Positions 16,373 to 26,923 are shown, counted from the stretch's first letter. The stretch is 64,000 bases of DNA from Paenibacillus profundus (GCF_021369635.1 NZ_JAJNBZ010000004.1:268501-332500); one strand, 5' to 3'. Notes: a model not told the origin generated them from the sequence alone. Program-made: numbers and translations.

Positions 16373-17254
16373 ATGGAACGGAAATGGAGTTGGTCAAGAG
16401 GTGTAATACACGGGATCTTTCTTGTGCTTAGCATCGCGATTATCGCGCCGATGTGGCTGGTAGTGTCCGCCTCGTTCACGGCAGAGGAGGAGCTTATTTT
16501 ATCAGGCTACTCATTCTTTCCGCAGGAGTTCAGCATGCAAGGGTATGAGGTCATATTACAATATCCGGTCGATCTGATCCGCGCCTATGGCGTGACGATT
16601 CTGGTGACGATAGCAGGCACGCTGGCCAGCATTTTGCTGACGGCGATGACGGGCTATGTGCTGGCGCGCAAAGACTTCCGGTATCGGCGCATGCTGACGT
16701 TCTACGTCTTTTTTACGATGATATTTAGCAGCGGGTTGGTTCCGTTCTATATGCTGGTGACGAAATATTTGCACATAAAGGATACGGTCTGGGCGCTCAT
16801 TATTCCTTATTTGTTGAACCCGTTCTATGTGCTCATTATGAAAGGGTTCATGGATAAGCTGCCGCACGAGATGATTGAATCCGGAAAAATGGACGGGGCC
16901 GGGGAGTGGCGCATGTTCTTTCAGCTCATCCTTCCTTTGTCGGCGCCAGCATTGGCGACGGTCAGCTTGTTCATCTCGTTCGCGTATTGGAACGATTGGT
17001 GGCTCGGGCTGCTGTTCATCGACAACGAGCAATGGGTGCCGCTGCAGCTGCTGTTGTACCGCACGATGAGCTCGATTGAATTTATCGCGAACAATGCGCA
17101 ATACGTCGACGGCCTCGTTGATCTGTCGAAGTTCCCGAGCATGTCGGCGCGCATGGCCTTGGCGATTGTGGGTGCGGGACCGATGATGTTTATTTTCCCG
17201 CTGTTCCGCCGCTTCTTCGTGGCGGGGCTTACAATTGGTTCCTTGAAGGAATAA
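16373..17254 (+). CDS. Sugar ABC transporter permease, YtcP/LplC-like
   Basis: 293 residues, six predicted TM helices, EAA-loop segment EMIESGKMDGAGEWRMFFQLILP, and the family C-terminus ending RRFFVAGLTIGSLKE. A good ribosome binding site AAAGGGAGGG stands before ATG. It pairs with the LplB-like permease 83 nt upstream to form the heterodimeric pore. The C-terminal GLTIGSLKE ending is typical of YtcP/LplC proteins. Substrate is unknown. Confidence 0.88.
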   Translation: MERKWSWSRGVIHGIFLVLSIAIIAPMWLVVSASFTAEEELILSGYSFFPQEFSMQGYEVILQYPVDLIRAYGVTILVTIAGTLASILLTAMTGYVLARKDFRYRRMLTFYVFFTMIFSSGLVPFYMLVTKYLHIKDTVWALIIPYLLNPFYVLIMKGFMDKLPHEMIESGKMDGAGEWRMFFQLILPLSAPALATVSLFISFAYWNDWWLGLLFIDNEQWVPLQLLLYRTMSSIEFIANNAQYVDGLVDLSKFPSMSARMALAIVGAGPMMFIFPLFRRFFVAGLTIGSLKE

Positions 17255-17388
17255 GGTGAAGGCTGGATTCGTTCCTTATGTTAAGTGTTAATGGCATGAA
17301 GGGTTAATGAGATTAAAAGTTCGTGATCAAAATGGCTTTTTGAACGACCTCTAAAAGTATAGAACGTTAATGATATGGGGGAATGAAC

Positions 17389-18951
17389 ATGCAGAGGCAA
17401 GACGGGAAACATGTACGCGGAAAATGGAGGATATGGAGTGTTATGCTGCTTCTCTTTACGCTGCTGTTGAATGCGTGCGGCGGAGGTGGAGCTACTTCTG
17501 ATAAAGGTGACGCCAAGGGGACGTCCAGCGAGACATCTTCTGGATCGGCCGGCAGTGGCGGGTTGGAGCCAGTCGAGTTGACTTGGTACTATCCGCAGTG
17601 GAACACGCAGCGGGACTTGAAGACAGTCGAGCAAGCGATCAACGACATAACGACGAAGGAAATTCAAGCGACGATTCGGCTGAAGCCAATCGAGAACAGC
17701 AGCTACGCGCAGAAGCTGAACACGATGGTCGCGTCGAACGAGAGCTTTGACATCGCCTGGACTTCGTTCTGGATGTTCGACTATGCGCAGAACGCGCGCA
17801 AAGGGGCTTTTCTGGATCTGGACGGCTTAATCGACACTCATATGCCCGAATTGAAGAAGACGCTGCCAGGCGTCGTCTGGGAAGCGCTGAAGGTGGATGG
17901 GAAGACGTACGGCATATTGAACTACCAGACGATTACGAACCGGGAAGGATTCATCGTACAGAAGCAGTATGCGGACAAGTACAAGCTCGATCCGGCCTCT
18001 ATTAAGCAAGTCAAAGACATGGAGCCGTTTTTGACGGATGTGAGAACCGGGGAACCCGGCATCATCCCGTTCGCGCTGACACGCGGCGGTTCCTTCGAGG
18101 TTATGAAAAACTCCTTCAATCGCTTGGAGTTCATTAACAATCATGCCATTATCGGTATTTATCAGGATGACAAGGAATTGAAGGCGGTCGACATCATTCA
18201 GACGCCGGAGTATAAGGAATATACCGAATTGATGCACGGTTGGTTCAAAAAAGGGATTATTAACCAGGATGCGGCGAACCTGAAGAGTGTGAATGATTTG
18301 AAGAAGGTCGGCAAGATCGCGTCTGTCTTCCATAATGTTTTGAAGCCGGGACGGGATATCGAAGAGAAGGCCTCTTTCGGCGGCAAAGACATTGCGCTTG
18401 TCCATCTGACGGAGCCGTATGTCGGCACGAATACGATTATCCAATCGATGCAGGCGATTAGCAAAAATTCGAAAAATCCGGAACGGGCGCTCATGTTCCT
18501 CGAGTTGCTGAACAAGGACGAGCGGCTTATCAACCTTATCTCGTTCGGGGTGGAGGGCAAGCACTACGAAAAAGTGAACGAGCACACCGTCAAGCCAATT
18601 GAAGGCGGCGGGTATGACCCGAACCAGACGTGGGTGTTCGGCAACACGTTTAAAGCGTTCTTGCGTGAAGGGCAGTCGCAGGAGGTGCGCGATCAGACGA
18701 TCAAGGAGAACGAGAGCGCCCGCCCTTCGCCGATTCTCGGCTTCACGTTCGACCCGCAGCCCGTCTTGACGGAAATGGCCAACATTCAAGCTGTGAACGA
18801 CCAATACGGCCCTGGCCTAGATACGGGCACGGTCGACCCAGTGCAGCACTTGCAGGAGTACATCGACAAGCGCAAGCAGGCGGGTATCGACAAGGTGCTG
18901 GGCGAAATTCAGCGCCAGCTGGATGAGTGGAGGAAGAAGACGGGGAAGTGA
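17389..18951 (+). CDS. lplA: Extracellular solute-binding lipoprotein (LplA-like)
   Basis: About 520 residues with a lipobox L-L-N-A-C near residue 29 followed by a Gly/Ser/Thr-rich linker, so it is a lipid-anchored binding protein on the outer face of the membrane. The body follows the LplA/YtcQ pattern, with a C-terminal DUF3502-like region rich in charged helices (DPVQHLQEYIDKRKQAGID). It delivers sugar to the two preceding permeases. The ATG at 17389 is 7 nt from GGGGG, better than the ATG at 17383, which is only 1 nt away. Ends with a strong terminator. Confidence 0.87.
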   Translation: MQRQDGKHVRGKWRIWSVMLLLFTLLLNACGGGGATSDKGDAKGTSSETSSGSAGSGGLEPVELTWYYPQWNTQRDLKTVEQAINDITTKEIQATIRLKPIENSSYAQKLNTMVASNESFDIAWTSFWMFDYAQNARKGAFLDLDGLIDTHMPELKKTLPGVVWEALKVDGKTYGILNYQTITNREGFIVQKQYADKYKLDPASIKQVKDMEPFLTDVRTGEPGIIPFALTRGGSFEVMKNSFNRLEFINNHAIIGIYQDDKELKAVDIIQTPEYKEYTELMHGWFKKGIINQDAANLKSVNDLKKVGKIASVFHNVLKPGRDIEEKASFGGKDIALVHLTEPYVGTNTIIQSMQAISKNSKNPERALMFLELLNKDERLINLISFGVEGKHYEKVNEHTVKPIEGGGYDPNQTWVFGNTFKAFLREGQSQEVRDQTIKENESARPSPILGFTFDPQPVLTEMANIQAVNDQYGPGLDTGTVDPVQHLQEYIDKRKQAGIDKVLGEIQRQLDEWRKKTGK

Positions 18952-19073
18952 TATAGAGAGTGATAAATAGTAGGGAAGGAGGACGAACAAGCAGGTGGTT
19001 TTAAGTAATGTAGAAACTTTGATGTTTTGGCTGTATGGAAATCAGTAGCTTGTAAACGTATAGAGTGGTGAAA

Positions 19074-19107
19074 CAGGGCTCCGGACGTCGGAGCTCTGCT
19101 TTTTTTT
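19074..19107 (+). terminator. Terminator of importer operon
   Basis: CAGGGCTCCG pairs with CGGAGCTCTG around GACGT, followed by eight Ts. Confidence 0.9.
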
Positions 19108-19242
19108 GAATGTAATAACTCCGGCTTGTTGCTACATACAATTCGGAAGAGATGCATAAGATCGATGTGCAGATAGTCTTTAGATTCATGTATACTTACA
19201 GGGAGTGCTTGGAACGGATTACTGATGGATATGGAGGTAAAC

Positions 19243-20124
19243 ATGAAAATCAGGAAAGCGATCATTCCTGCGGCGGGACTCGGCACACGCTTCCTCCCAG
19301 CGACGAAGGCGATGCCGAAAGAGATGCTGCCAATAGTGGATAAACCGACTATTCAATATATTGTGGAAGAGGCCGTTGCATCGGGTATCGAAGATATCAT
19401 TATCGTCACCGGTAAGGGCAAGCGGGCGATTGAAGACCATTTCGACAACGTGTTTGAACTCGAACACATGCTGCGCGAGAAGGATAAGCTCTCGCTGTTG
19501 GAAGAGGTGCGAAAGCCGTCAGAGCTGGCGGACATTCACTACATTCGTCAAAAGGAGCCGCGCGGACTGGGGCATGCCATTTGGTGCGCCCGCAAGTTTA
19601 TCGGCAATGAGCCGTTCGCGGTGCTGCTGGGCGATGACATCGTCCAAGCGGATACGCCATGCTTGAAGCAAATGCTTGAAGTGTATGAGCAATACGAATC
19701 GTCCATCGTTGGTGTCCAACCGGTGCCGTGGGAACAGGTATACCGCTATGGTGTGGTTGCCGGATCGCTTATTCATGAACGCATTCTCAAAGCGGAGCAA
19801 CTCATTGAGAAGCCAGCGCAAGAGAAGGCCCCGTCGAACTGGGCCATCATGGGGCGGTATGTGCTGACACCGCGCATATTTGGATTGTTGGAGCAGCAGG
19901 AGGCAGGAGTGAACGGAGAAATCCAGCTTACCGATGCGATTGCCCAATTAGGGCGGGAAGAAACCGTATTGGCGTATCACTTTGATGGACATCGTCATGA
20001 CGTAGGGGAGAAGCTTGGCTTTATTGAGACGACGCTGCATTATGCGTTACAACGTCCGGAGTTGCAAAGTGATTTGTTGGTCTATATGAAACGGATGATT
20101 GGGCAGTATGAGGGAACGGAATAA
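19243..20124 (+). CDS. gtaB: UTP-glucose-1-phosphate uridylyltransferase
   Basis: The 293-residue product begins [20 protein letters not shown], the nucleotide-binding signature of GalU/GtaB enzymes, followed by [18 protein letters not shown] and the sugar-binding VEKP-like segment LIEKPAQ. It makes UDP-glucose from UTP and glucose-1-phosphate in the cytoplasm, feeding glycolipid, teichoic acid and surface glycan synthesis. GGAGG (19233-19237) lies 5 nt before ATG 19243. It stands at the left edge of the glycan locus and is separated from the convergent ligase gene by a bidirectional terminator. Confidence 0.93.
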   Translation: MKIRKAIIPAAGLGTRFLPATKAMPKEMLPIVDKPTIQYIVEEAVASGIEDIIIVTGKGKRAIEDHFDNVFELEHMLREKDKLSLLEEVRKPSELADIHYIRQKEPRGLGHAIWCARKFIGNEPFAVLLGDDIVQADTPCLKQMLEVYEQYESSIVGVQPVPWEQVYRYGVVAGSLIHERILKAEQLIEKPAQEKAPSNWAIMGRYVLTPRIFGLLEQQEAGVNGEIQLTDAIAQLGREETVLAYHFDGHRHDVGEKLGFIETTLHYALQRPELQSDLLVYMKRMIGQYEGTE

Positions 20125-20246
20125 ATTGTGATATGACAGTACATCTGCACCTGTAACAGTGAACGATCATCTTAGCATCGGCCAGCCGTACCTGTCGTAC
20201 TAATGAAGTGACCAACGAGTGATTTTGGTGCAGAATGTGAATGAAG

Positions 20247-20287
20247 AAGACCCTAATCTCAATTTTCATCGAGATTAGGGTCTTTCG
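20247..20287. terminator. Bidirectional terminator between gtaB and ligase
   Basis: AAGACCCTAATCTC (20247-20260) pairs perfectly with GAGATTAGGGTCTT (20271-20284); A-rich and T-rich flanks serve both strands. Confidence 0.9.
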
Positions 20288-20296
20288 GTTTAAGAG

Positions 20297-22765
20297 CTAT
20301 TCTGCATTAAAGCGCATCGCCGCTGCTTGCTCGATTTGTTCTTTCTCAGAAGGATCAGCAGCTACGAGCTTATCATACCATGCTTGGTCGACCTGTCCTT
20401 GCTGCATGGTTGCCGCAACGTACCAGCGTGCAAGCTCCTTATTATTGGCGTCGTTTAAGTCTTCCTGCAAATAAGGTTTCATCGCTTCTGCAGCTTGCCC
20501 TGGGTCGCCCTTCATGATGTAAGCCCGACCTGCATTCATTGCCATGCGAGAAGTGACATAGAACTCGTTACCTTGCAATTGCCCCTCAGGGAGCGTCTTC
20601 AAATGCTCGACTCCTGCTTTGACATGTTCAAATGCGGCAATGATTTCATCCATATATTCATTTTTCTTATCAGGTGCCTCATTATTTGCAATTACACCTT
20701 GACGCAGGGCAGCCTCCATATATTTATCGTACCATACCATATCCCACGGGAAGCTAGACGCATGTTCAGAATAAACCTCATATAACTCCGTTTCCATACC
20801 CTTCATTTCGTAACCGTCAATAAGACGTTTAAGCAGAGATTGTTTGTTATAGGGTTCCTTTTTCAGAGCTTCTTTTAAGGTCTGTTCTGCAATAGTGAAA
20901 AACTTTTCGTCTTGTTGTAGTTGATACATCTGTTGGAACAGATAAGCTTTAAAATCGGCGTATTCCGGAACCGTGGGCCGGATGTTCATCGTTTTTTCCA
21001 AATGGACCATTGTTTTATTAAAATCGTTCGTTAGAGACACAGTTTCTTGTGCTTTTGTAAAGGAACTGGAAGCTTGCAAGAATAGTAGCGACGTAATAAA
21101 CAGTCCAAGCCCAACGACGCCAAGGATACTTGTCATGGCTATCCGGAACGATTTAGGTTTGAGTTTCTCAAACGGTTTCGATTCTACCGAGGCTGTCATA
21201 CCTCCAAGACTCATGAAGACGAGGATGCCAATGTATACATAGCTCATATTAAAATCCATAACGCTATGTATCAAGATACTAGTAGCTAGAATGAAGTACA
21301 TAAAGTAACTGTTGCGTTTTTCTTCATTTGCCGTAATGAAAGATCGAATGTATTTCCAATATACGAATGCCAAAAATGCGATTAAAACGACAAAACCAAT
21401 AATTCCGACTTCGACAAGATATTGCATATAATAACTGTGTGCCTGCGCTGATTCGTAAGGGTTGTTTTGATACTTCTCATAGAGCGCGCTCCATGCGCCG
21501 CCACCGGCGCCAAGCAGCGGATAATCAGCCACCAACTTCAACGAGTCTTTGTAAAAAGTTATACGTTCTAAGACACTGTGCTGTTGAAAATTAATTGAGC
21601 CTAAACGGGAAGAAATGCTTTCTGGCAACATATTTTTCGCGCTAGTCCCGATGAAAATGAATAAAAGCAAGGCTACTGCAACAGTGCCGCCGACAGGAAT
21701 GAGAGCATTCGCCCATTTCTTGGCCGAGAAGTTCTCTAGCTTACCCTCCAGCCAAGGAGCAACAAACCTCTGAATGACCCAACTCAGTGCAGCAGACACA
21801 GCGGATGCTCCAAGGATGTACATCCAGCCTTTCAAGGAGGAAGTCTCCGTTGGGTTCAGTTGAGCTTGAATACCGATTTCCGAAACGGGATTCAATACTA
21901 TAAACGTTGCCACACCGCTTATCGCCAAATGTAAAATCCATAGCAGCTGCCGTGCTGGCTTTACAAATAACAACACAATGATAAACACGACTGGCAGCAG
22001 AACCAAGCCACCGCGGGAGAGCGTCAGAAAGATGGATAAGATAATAGGTACCAGCATAAAGCCATGAACCACCTGACTTACAGCCTTTCGGGTTGAGGTC
22101 AAATAGAACACAGCGACAAATAAGAATGCCATTAGATAGGCCGCATAAGTGTTTGGGTACTGGAACACAGAGGTAAGACGCGGACCGTTTGCGTCTATCC
22201 ATATCGCTTGCTGATATAAACCGTCCGCATTAAGCCTTGAAAACCATCCAATGAATGCAGCGGCAAATTTACCGTTTCCAAGCCAATTCAACAGACCGAA
22301 CCAGACGATTGCATAGGCGGTGCCCGTTAATGTGATTTGGATGATACGATTTAATCTTCCTTCCCCAGACATAAAATAGGTAAGGGTGAAGAAAACGGCA
22401 TACGTAAACATGATCAAAACAGCATTTACCGCCAAATAACTGGAAGCTGCAAAAAATGACGAAACTCCATAGGTTATAGGTAGTAAGAATACGATAGTTG
22501 TAAGTATGTCGGATTCATTATTTCTTTTTTTGAATTGAAGCAGGAATCCTGCCGCCAAGAATGATAGAATAGAAGCGATAAGGACTGACCAGTATATTGG
22601 TTTTTCAAAGTACGTCAATTGTCCGTTAAACAAAGCAAACTGAAATGGGGACCAGAACAAGAACAAAATAAGAGTAATTAACATTCCCCAATGAATAAGA
22701 GGGAATTTGTCGTTTTTGTCGTTTCTTTGCTTAGGCTTTGAAGCCCCATAGCCATATGTAGACAA
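20297..22765 (-). CDS. O-antigen ligase-type transferase with TPR tail (WsfB-like)
   Basis: 822 residues. The first ~590 hold 10 or more TM helices with a large loop containing the Wzy_C region (LGAGGGAWSALYEKYQ... AHSYYMQYLVEVG), the hallmark of O-antigen ligases/polymerases; the remaining ~230 residues are TPR-like helices outside the membrane. In Paenibacillus S-layer glycosylation an enzyme of this type (WsfB) transfers the lipid-linked glycan to the S-layer protein, and I infer the same role here; a glycan polymerase is the alternative. The start is TTG 22765, with AAAGGAG 9 nt upstream. A decayed paralogue with the same N-terminus and TTG start lies at 23521-24157. Confidence 0.8.
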   Translation of the reverse strand: MSTYGYGASKPKQRNDKNDKFPLIHWGMLITLILFLFWSPFQFALFNGQLTYFEKPIYWSVLIASILSFLAAGFLLQFKKRNNESDILTTIVFLLPITYGVSSFFAASSYLAVNAVLIMFTYAVFFTLTYFMSGEGRLNRIIQITLTGTAYAIVWFGLLNWLGNGKFAAAFIGWFSRLNADGLYQQAIWIDANGPRLTSVFQYPNTYAAYLMAFLFVAVFYLTSTRKAVSQVVHGFMLVPIILSIFLTLSRGGLVLLPVVFIIVLLFVKPARQLLWILHLAISGVATFIVLNPVSEIGIQAQLNPTETSSLKGWMYILGASAVSAALSWVIQRFVAPWLEGKLENFSAKKWANALIPVGGTVAVALLLFIFIGTSAKNMLPESISSRLGSINFQQHSVLERITFYKDSLKLVADYPLLGAGGGAWSALYEKYQNNPYESAQAHSYYMQYLVEVGIIGFVVLIAFLAFVYWKYIRSFITANEEKRNSYFMYFILATSILIHSVMDFNMSYVYIGILVFMSLGGMTASVESKPFEKLKPKSFRIAMTSILGVVGLGLFITSLLFLQASSSFTKAQETVSLTNDFNKTMVHLEKTMNIRPTVPEYADFKAYLFQQMYQLQQDEKFFTIAEQTLKEALKKEPYNKQSLLKRLIDGYEMKGMETELYEVYSEHASSFPWDMVWYDKYMEAALRQGVIANNEAPDKKNEYMDEIIAAFEHVKAGVEHLKTLPEGQLQGNEFYVTSRMAMNAGRAYIMKGDPGQAAEAMKPYLQEDLNDANNKELARWYVAATMQQGQVDQAWYDKLVAADPSEKEQIEQAAAMRFNAE

Positions 22766-23060
22766 AGTTCTATTCTCCTTTGCATTAAATTACGATAATA
22801 ATAATAGCATAGGTAGTCGAAAACTTCCATTTCACTGAAATGCAACTGGATCTTTCCTAATAGCCATACTTCGAGCATATTTAGATTCTATGAATTTCCA
22901 GAAAACCTTTAAAATCGGACAAGGGAATTGGTTCAGATGCGAGCGATGCGTGGCTTCATGCTGTTGCCAATTCTTTTTTTAATGTCACTGTGGTGTAAGG
23001 GTGGATACGATTCAAGAGTATATCCGCACTAACTGAAAACACGGAATTGGCGGTTTAATC
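22766..23060. other. Intergenic region upstream of ligase gene
   Basis: 295 bp of spacer containing the leftward ligase promoter region. No gene or convincing structure is seen. Confidence 0.4.
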
Positions 23061-23520
23061 ATGAAATTCTCAACTGGAGCGCCAAAACGATTAACGGAGG
23101 AACAACAGACCTAGTTGAAGCAGACCATTGTTGACTCGTTGCCTCATAAGGTCGTGTTCACCGCCAAGTGTAACTGGACGCTGGAGATCATCGGAGCGTA
23201 CATCAACCGTGAGTTCGGGCAAGAGTATTCTATTCCGGGTATATCAAAAATGAGTCTGTCGAAACCACGTTTCCAAGCTTAAAAATACGAAAACGGCGAA
23301 ATTGATCACATTTTGTGTGAAGACGAAATGTGATTCGAGCAGCATACGGTGGTTTGAAAAAGGAAAGCTGAGAACCCATCGTGCAAAGATGCTGGAACCA
23401 TTTTGGAGTGAAATGAACGGAAGACTTACGAGGGTGCTTCTACCACCTTATAGCCCTGAACTTAATATGCGTCGAAAGGCTATGGAAGTGGTTGAAATCC
23501 GATGTCATTAACATTGCACC
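23061..23520 (+). pseudogene. IS630-family transposase remnant
   Basis: Pieces of an IS630 transposase survive in order: STGAPKRLTEEQQ, then after a stop LKQTIVDSLPH...FTAKCNWTLEIIGAYINREF, then GEIDHILCEDEM, then HRAKMLEPFWSEMNGRLTRVLLPPYSPELN and WLKSDVIN. Stops, frameshifts and internal deletions break it throughout, and the central catalytic region is lost. It abuts the decayed ligase copy, whose reading frame it probably interrupted. No intact terminal repeats were found. Confidence 0.75.
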
Positions 23521-24157
23521 GTGGCGGAGATTCGCCAAAGAAATCCGGCGTATGTATTCGCATATTGGAAGACAGATGTAAGATGTTCAGCATTAGTGTC
23601 ACTCATAACAGCATTTAAGCACCTCCTGACTCTGTCGTTGTGACACCAAGCCACTTTACAAACAGTGTAACAGTTGGCCCATCCCCTAACCAATAGAATT
23701 ATCTAAAATAACACAAAGATGAAAGAAATTATCATGACCTGCTAGATTTAATGTTCGATTTACGACATCATCTTGCGCTATAATGGATGAAGCGACAAGA
23801 AATATGCCATACATCAACATGATAAGCAGCATATTCACTGCCAAATACTATCGATGCTGCTATTATCATTGATAACGTGAAACTAGCGGGTAATAAGAAT
23901 TCTAGTAGGGACAATGTATCTTTGTGACTAGACCAATTGAATCGTTTCCAAGCTAACTACGATGGCTGTGAATACTAGCTGAGAAAAGTGCTGCTACATA
24001 TTGGTTGCTCATAGTCTGATATTCGTCCGATAATATAGTGCAACTTTAAATGTGGACCAAAGTAAGAACAAGATAATGACTCCAAGCAGCAACCAAGGCG
24101 CTTTGGAGCCTTTGGCGTTTTTTTGGCTTTGGAGCCGTTGTATCCATAAGTCGACAA
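23521..24157 (-). pseudogene. Decayed second copy of the O-antigen ligase gene
   Basis: On the minus strand a TTG start at 24157 with AAGGAAG upstream opens MSTYGYNGSKAKK, matching the MSTYGYGASKPKQ start of the intact ligase at 20297-22765. Further on, LLPASFTLSM and AEHLTSVFQYANTYAGFL match LLPITYGVSS and GPRLTSVFQYPNTYAAYL of that protein in the right order. The frame is broken many times, and homology ends at the IS630 remnant, so only the N-terminal third remains. This is a duplicated or replaced ligase allele left by rearrangement of the glycan locus. Confidence 0.75.
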
Positions 24158-24253
24158 TTTTCTACTTCCTTTTCTAGTTTCATATGCTTGTACTCTAACT
24201 CAGTACTTATTCGATGAAAAACGATACTATAAAATATAGCTAAGGGAGATAAA

Positions 24254-25030
24254 ATGAATCAATATCTAAGTAATCTATTTAAATATAAAGATCTGTTCTT
24301 CGAGTTGGTTAGAAAAGATATAAAGCTAAAATACCGTAACTCCGTATTGGGGATTTTGTGGAGCATGTTAAATCCTCTATTGATGATGGTCGTGTTAAGT
24401 ATTGTGTTTGCAACATTATTTAAACATGAGATTCCGCATTTCGCCGTTTATGTACTGATTGGTCGAATTGTTTATCAATTCTTCTCTGAGTCTACAAATT
24501 TTGCAATGGACTCTATTTATGCGAACGGTCAATTAATAAAGAAAGTATATGTTCCAAAGTACTTCTTCCCGTTGTCGCGTGTGTGCTCGTCATTTATTAC
24601 AACATTTGTGGCATTAGTTCCGCTTGGGGCAGTAATGCTAGTTACCGGACTCTCATTTCGATGGGTTAACCTAATGTTCCTTTTCCCTATGTTTTATTTG
24701 TTAATCATATCAGCCGGTATTGGATTGATCCTAGCCGCAATTAATGTGTTTTTTAAAGATATGAAGCATTTTTATTCCATAATATTAATGGTTGTTATGT
24801 ATATGACACCAATTTTTTATCCAGCATCTATTATTCCTGAAAAGTATATGCCGTTAATAATGTTAAATCCCTTGTATACAATCGTAAATATGTTTCGAGA
24901 CGTTATGATGTATGGTGTAGTTCCTGACTTTATGTCGCATTTAATTTGTATTGCATATATGCTTATATATGGCGTTCTAGGTTTGTTTGTTTTCTATAAG
25001 ACACAGGATCGTTTTATTTATCATTTATAA
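24254..25030 (+). CDS. wzm: Polysaccharide ABC exporter permease (Wzm/TagG-like)
   Basis: 258 residues with six predicted TM helices and the ABC-2 signature near the N-terminus (DIKLKYRNSVLGILWSMLNPL), which is typical of Wzm/TagG permeases. Together with the ATPase encoded 14 nt downstream it exports undecaprenyl-diphosphate-linked glycan across the membrane. The start has TAAGGGAGA 4-5 nt upstream. It begins a long rightward run of glycan genes, and the DNA from here on is strongly AT-rich. Confidence 0.9.
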   Translation: MNQYLSNLFKYKDLFFELVRKDIKLKYRNSVLGILWSMLNPLLMMVVLSIVFATLFKHEIPHFAVYVLIGRIVYQFFSESTNFAMDSIYANGQLIKKVYVPKYFFPLSRVCSSFITTFVALVPLGAVMLVTGLSFRWVNLMFLFPMFYLLIISAGIGLILAAINVFFKDMKHFYSIILMVVMYMTPIFYPASIIPEKYMPLIMLNPLYTIVNMFRDVMMYGVVPDFMSHLICIAYMLIYGVLGLFVFYKTQDRFIYHL

Positions 25031-25044
25031 GACAGAGGTATACT

Positions 25045-25788
25045 ATGAATGAAACAGTTATAGAGGTATCTAATATAACGATGAGATATCGACTTGCAAC
25101 AGAGCGAGTTGATTCGTTAAAACATTTCTTTGTTAAAAAGATAAAGAGAGAAATTAGATATGAAAATTTCTTTGCACTTCGTGATGTGAGCTTTTCCGTT
25201 AATAAAGGAGAAGTATTTGGAATCATTGGTAATAATGGTGCTGGAAAGAGTACGCTTCTTAAAATTATTGCCGGTGTTTTAAAACCTACTACCGGGGCGA
25301 TTACTAGAAAGGGGAGTATAGCACCCTTAATAGAACTAGGCGCAGGTTTTAATGGTGAATTAACAGGTATTGAAAATATTAAACTTAATGGATTGTTACT
25401 GGGATACTCCAAAAAATTCATTAATGAAAAGCTAGACGAAATTGTTGAATTCTCTGATCTAGGTAAATTCATACACACCCCATTGAAAAATTACTCTTCT
25501 GGCATGAAGGCTAAATTAGGTTTCTCGATTGCTACAGTGGTACAACCTGAGATTCTAATTGTGGATGAAGTGTTGGCAGTTGGGGATATAAACTTTAAAG
25601 AAAAATCAGAAAAGAAGATTCGCTCCATGATGGAGGGTGGGACCACAGTGTTATTTGTATCACACTCATTAGGACAAGTGGAAAGTTTATGTGATCGTGT
25701 ACTTTGGATGGAACACGGACAAGTAATGAGGATTGGAGCATCTGAAAAGGTGATTAAAGAATACCAGGAGGCATCAAAGAGTAAGTGA
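25045..25788 (+). CDS. wzt: Polysaccharide ABC exporter ATPase (Wzt/TagH-like)
   Basis: 247 residues with Walker A GNNGAGKST (about residues 62-70), ABC signature YSSGM, Walker B ILIVDEVLAVGD and H-loop VSHS. This is the family for exporters of teichoic acid, O-antigen and S-layer glycan. It lacks the C-terminal carbohydrate-binding domain found in those Wzt proteins that recognise a capped chain end, so substrate selection must rest elsewhere. It pairs with Wzm immediately upstream. Confidence 0.9.
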   Translation: MNETVIEVSNITMRYRLATERVDSLKHFFVKKIKREIRYENFFALRDVSFSVNKGEVFGIIGNNGAGKSTLLKIIAGVLKPTTGAITRKGSIAPLIELGAGFNGELTGIENIKLNGLLLGYSKKFINEKLDEIVEFSDLGKFIHTPLKNYSSGMKAKLGFSIATVVQPEILIVDEVLAVGDINFKEKSEKKIRSMMEGGTTVLFVSHSLGQVESLCDRVLWMEHGQVMRIGASEKVIKEYQEASKSK

Positions 25789-25835
25789 AAGTGTATGAAA
25801 TGTTGATGGCGTTTGGTGTTGCAAGGAGGTGAAAG

Positions 25836-26906
25836 ATGAGAATTCTATATTTCTCTACTGTTAATTGGAAATGGATTAAGCAGAGGCCTCATTTTATAGC
25901 AGAGTATTTATCTTTACAAAATGTTGAGGTCGATTATCTTTCATTAACACCGTTTGGCAAGGGCATTGTTCATAAGGTGAAGAAAGGAAATCTAAATATT
26001 ATAGATTCATATGTAGTACCCTTTTCGCTGAAGCTGAAGGTTATTGAAATTATAAATATTAGATATATTAAAAAGGTGTTAAAGCATCGTGAATACGATG
26101 TCATTGTGCTAACAGCTCCCTTGCAGCATCGATACATTTCAAAAAGTATGAAAGAAAATGCTGTTCTTATATACGAATGTATGGATAACATGCCCTTTTT
26201 TTATATAGATAAACTTCGAGATAGAATGATTAAAGAAGAAAGTATTACTCTGAATCAAGTAGATGCAGTTATTACAAGCTCTCATCAATTATTGCTTGAA
26301 TTGAAACGGAGAAATCCAGATTGCTGTTTGCCCGCTACAAACATTCCAAATGCAGTGGATGAGGCTACGTTTAATAAATTACCTCAAAAAAAGGTTCTAT
26401 CTGAACCTAACTTAGTTTATATAGGAACAATTAGTCATTGGCTCGATTGGGAGACCATTATTTTTTTTTCTGAGCAGCATCCTGAATACTCGATCTATTT
26501 AATTGGCCCATGTGAATATAAACCTGATCAGTTGTCAGATAACATCATATTGTTAGGAGCCATACCACACCAAGAGGTTTTAGACTATATCTATTCAGGA
26601 AATATAATGTTATTACCGTTTCAGGTAAATGAACTTATAAAGGCCGTTGATCCAGTGAAATTATATGAATATATTTCGTTAAATAAACCAGTTGTAAGTT
26701 CATACTGGAAAGAAATTGATAAATTCAAACATAATCGGTTGAAGTTTTACTCCCAGTACCAAGAATTTGAGAGGGCTATTATACAATTATCTCAATCGAA
26801 TGAGCATACTGAAGTTAATCGAACCTTTATATACGATAATTCTTGGGTCAAAAGGTCGTCAGAATATCTGGAATTTCTAAAAAACATCATAAAAGCAAAG
26901 GCTTGA
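25836..26906 (+). CDS. Glycosyltransferase, TuaH-like GT4 fold
   Basis: 356 residues starting MRILYFSTVNWKWIKQRPHF, matching the W-x-W-x-K-Q-R-P-H-F pattern of TuaH-like glycosyltransferases of teichuronic acid synthesis. The C-terminal half has a GT-B nucleotide-sugar site pattern (LYEYISLNKPVVS, with the preceding KAVDPVK). It probably adds a sugar from a nucleotide donor to the lipid-linked chain on the cytoplasmic face. AAGGAGGTG stands before the ATG. Donor and linkage are unknown. Confidence 0.75.
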   Translation: MRILYFSTVNWKWIKQRPHFIAEYLSLQNVEVDYLSLTPFGKGIVHKVKKGNLNIIDSYVVPFSLKLKVIEIINIRYIKKVLKHREYDVIVLTAPLQHRYISKSMKENAVLIYECMDNMPFFYIDKLRDRMIKEESITLNQVDAVITSSHQLLLELKRRNPDCCLPATNIPNAVDEATFNKLPQKKVLSEPNLVYIGTISHWLDWETIIFFSEQHPEYSIYLIGPCEYKPDQLSDNIILLGAIPHQEVLDYIYSGNIMLLPFQVNELIKAVDPVKLYEYISLNKPVVSSYWKEIDKFKHNRLKFYSQYQEFERAIIQLSQSNEHTEVNRTFIYDNSWVKRSSEYLEFLKNIIKAKA

Positions 26907-26923
26907 ATGTAGGGGGAATACTG

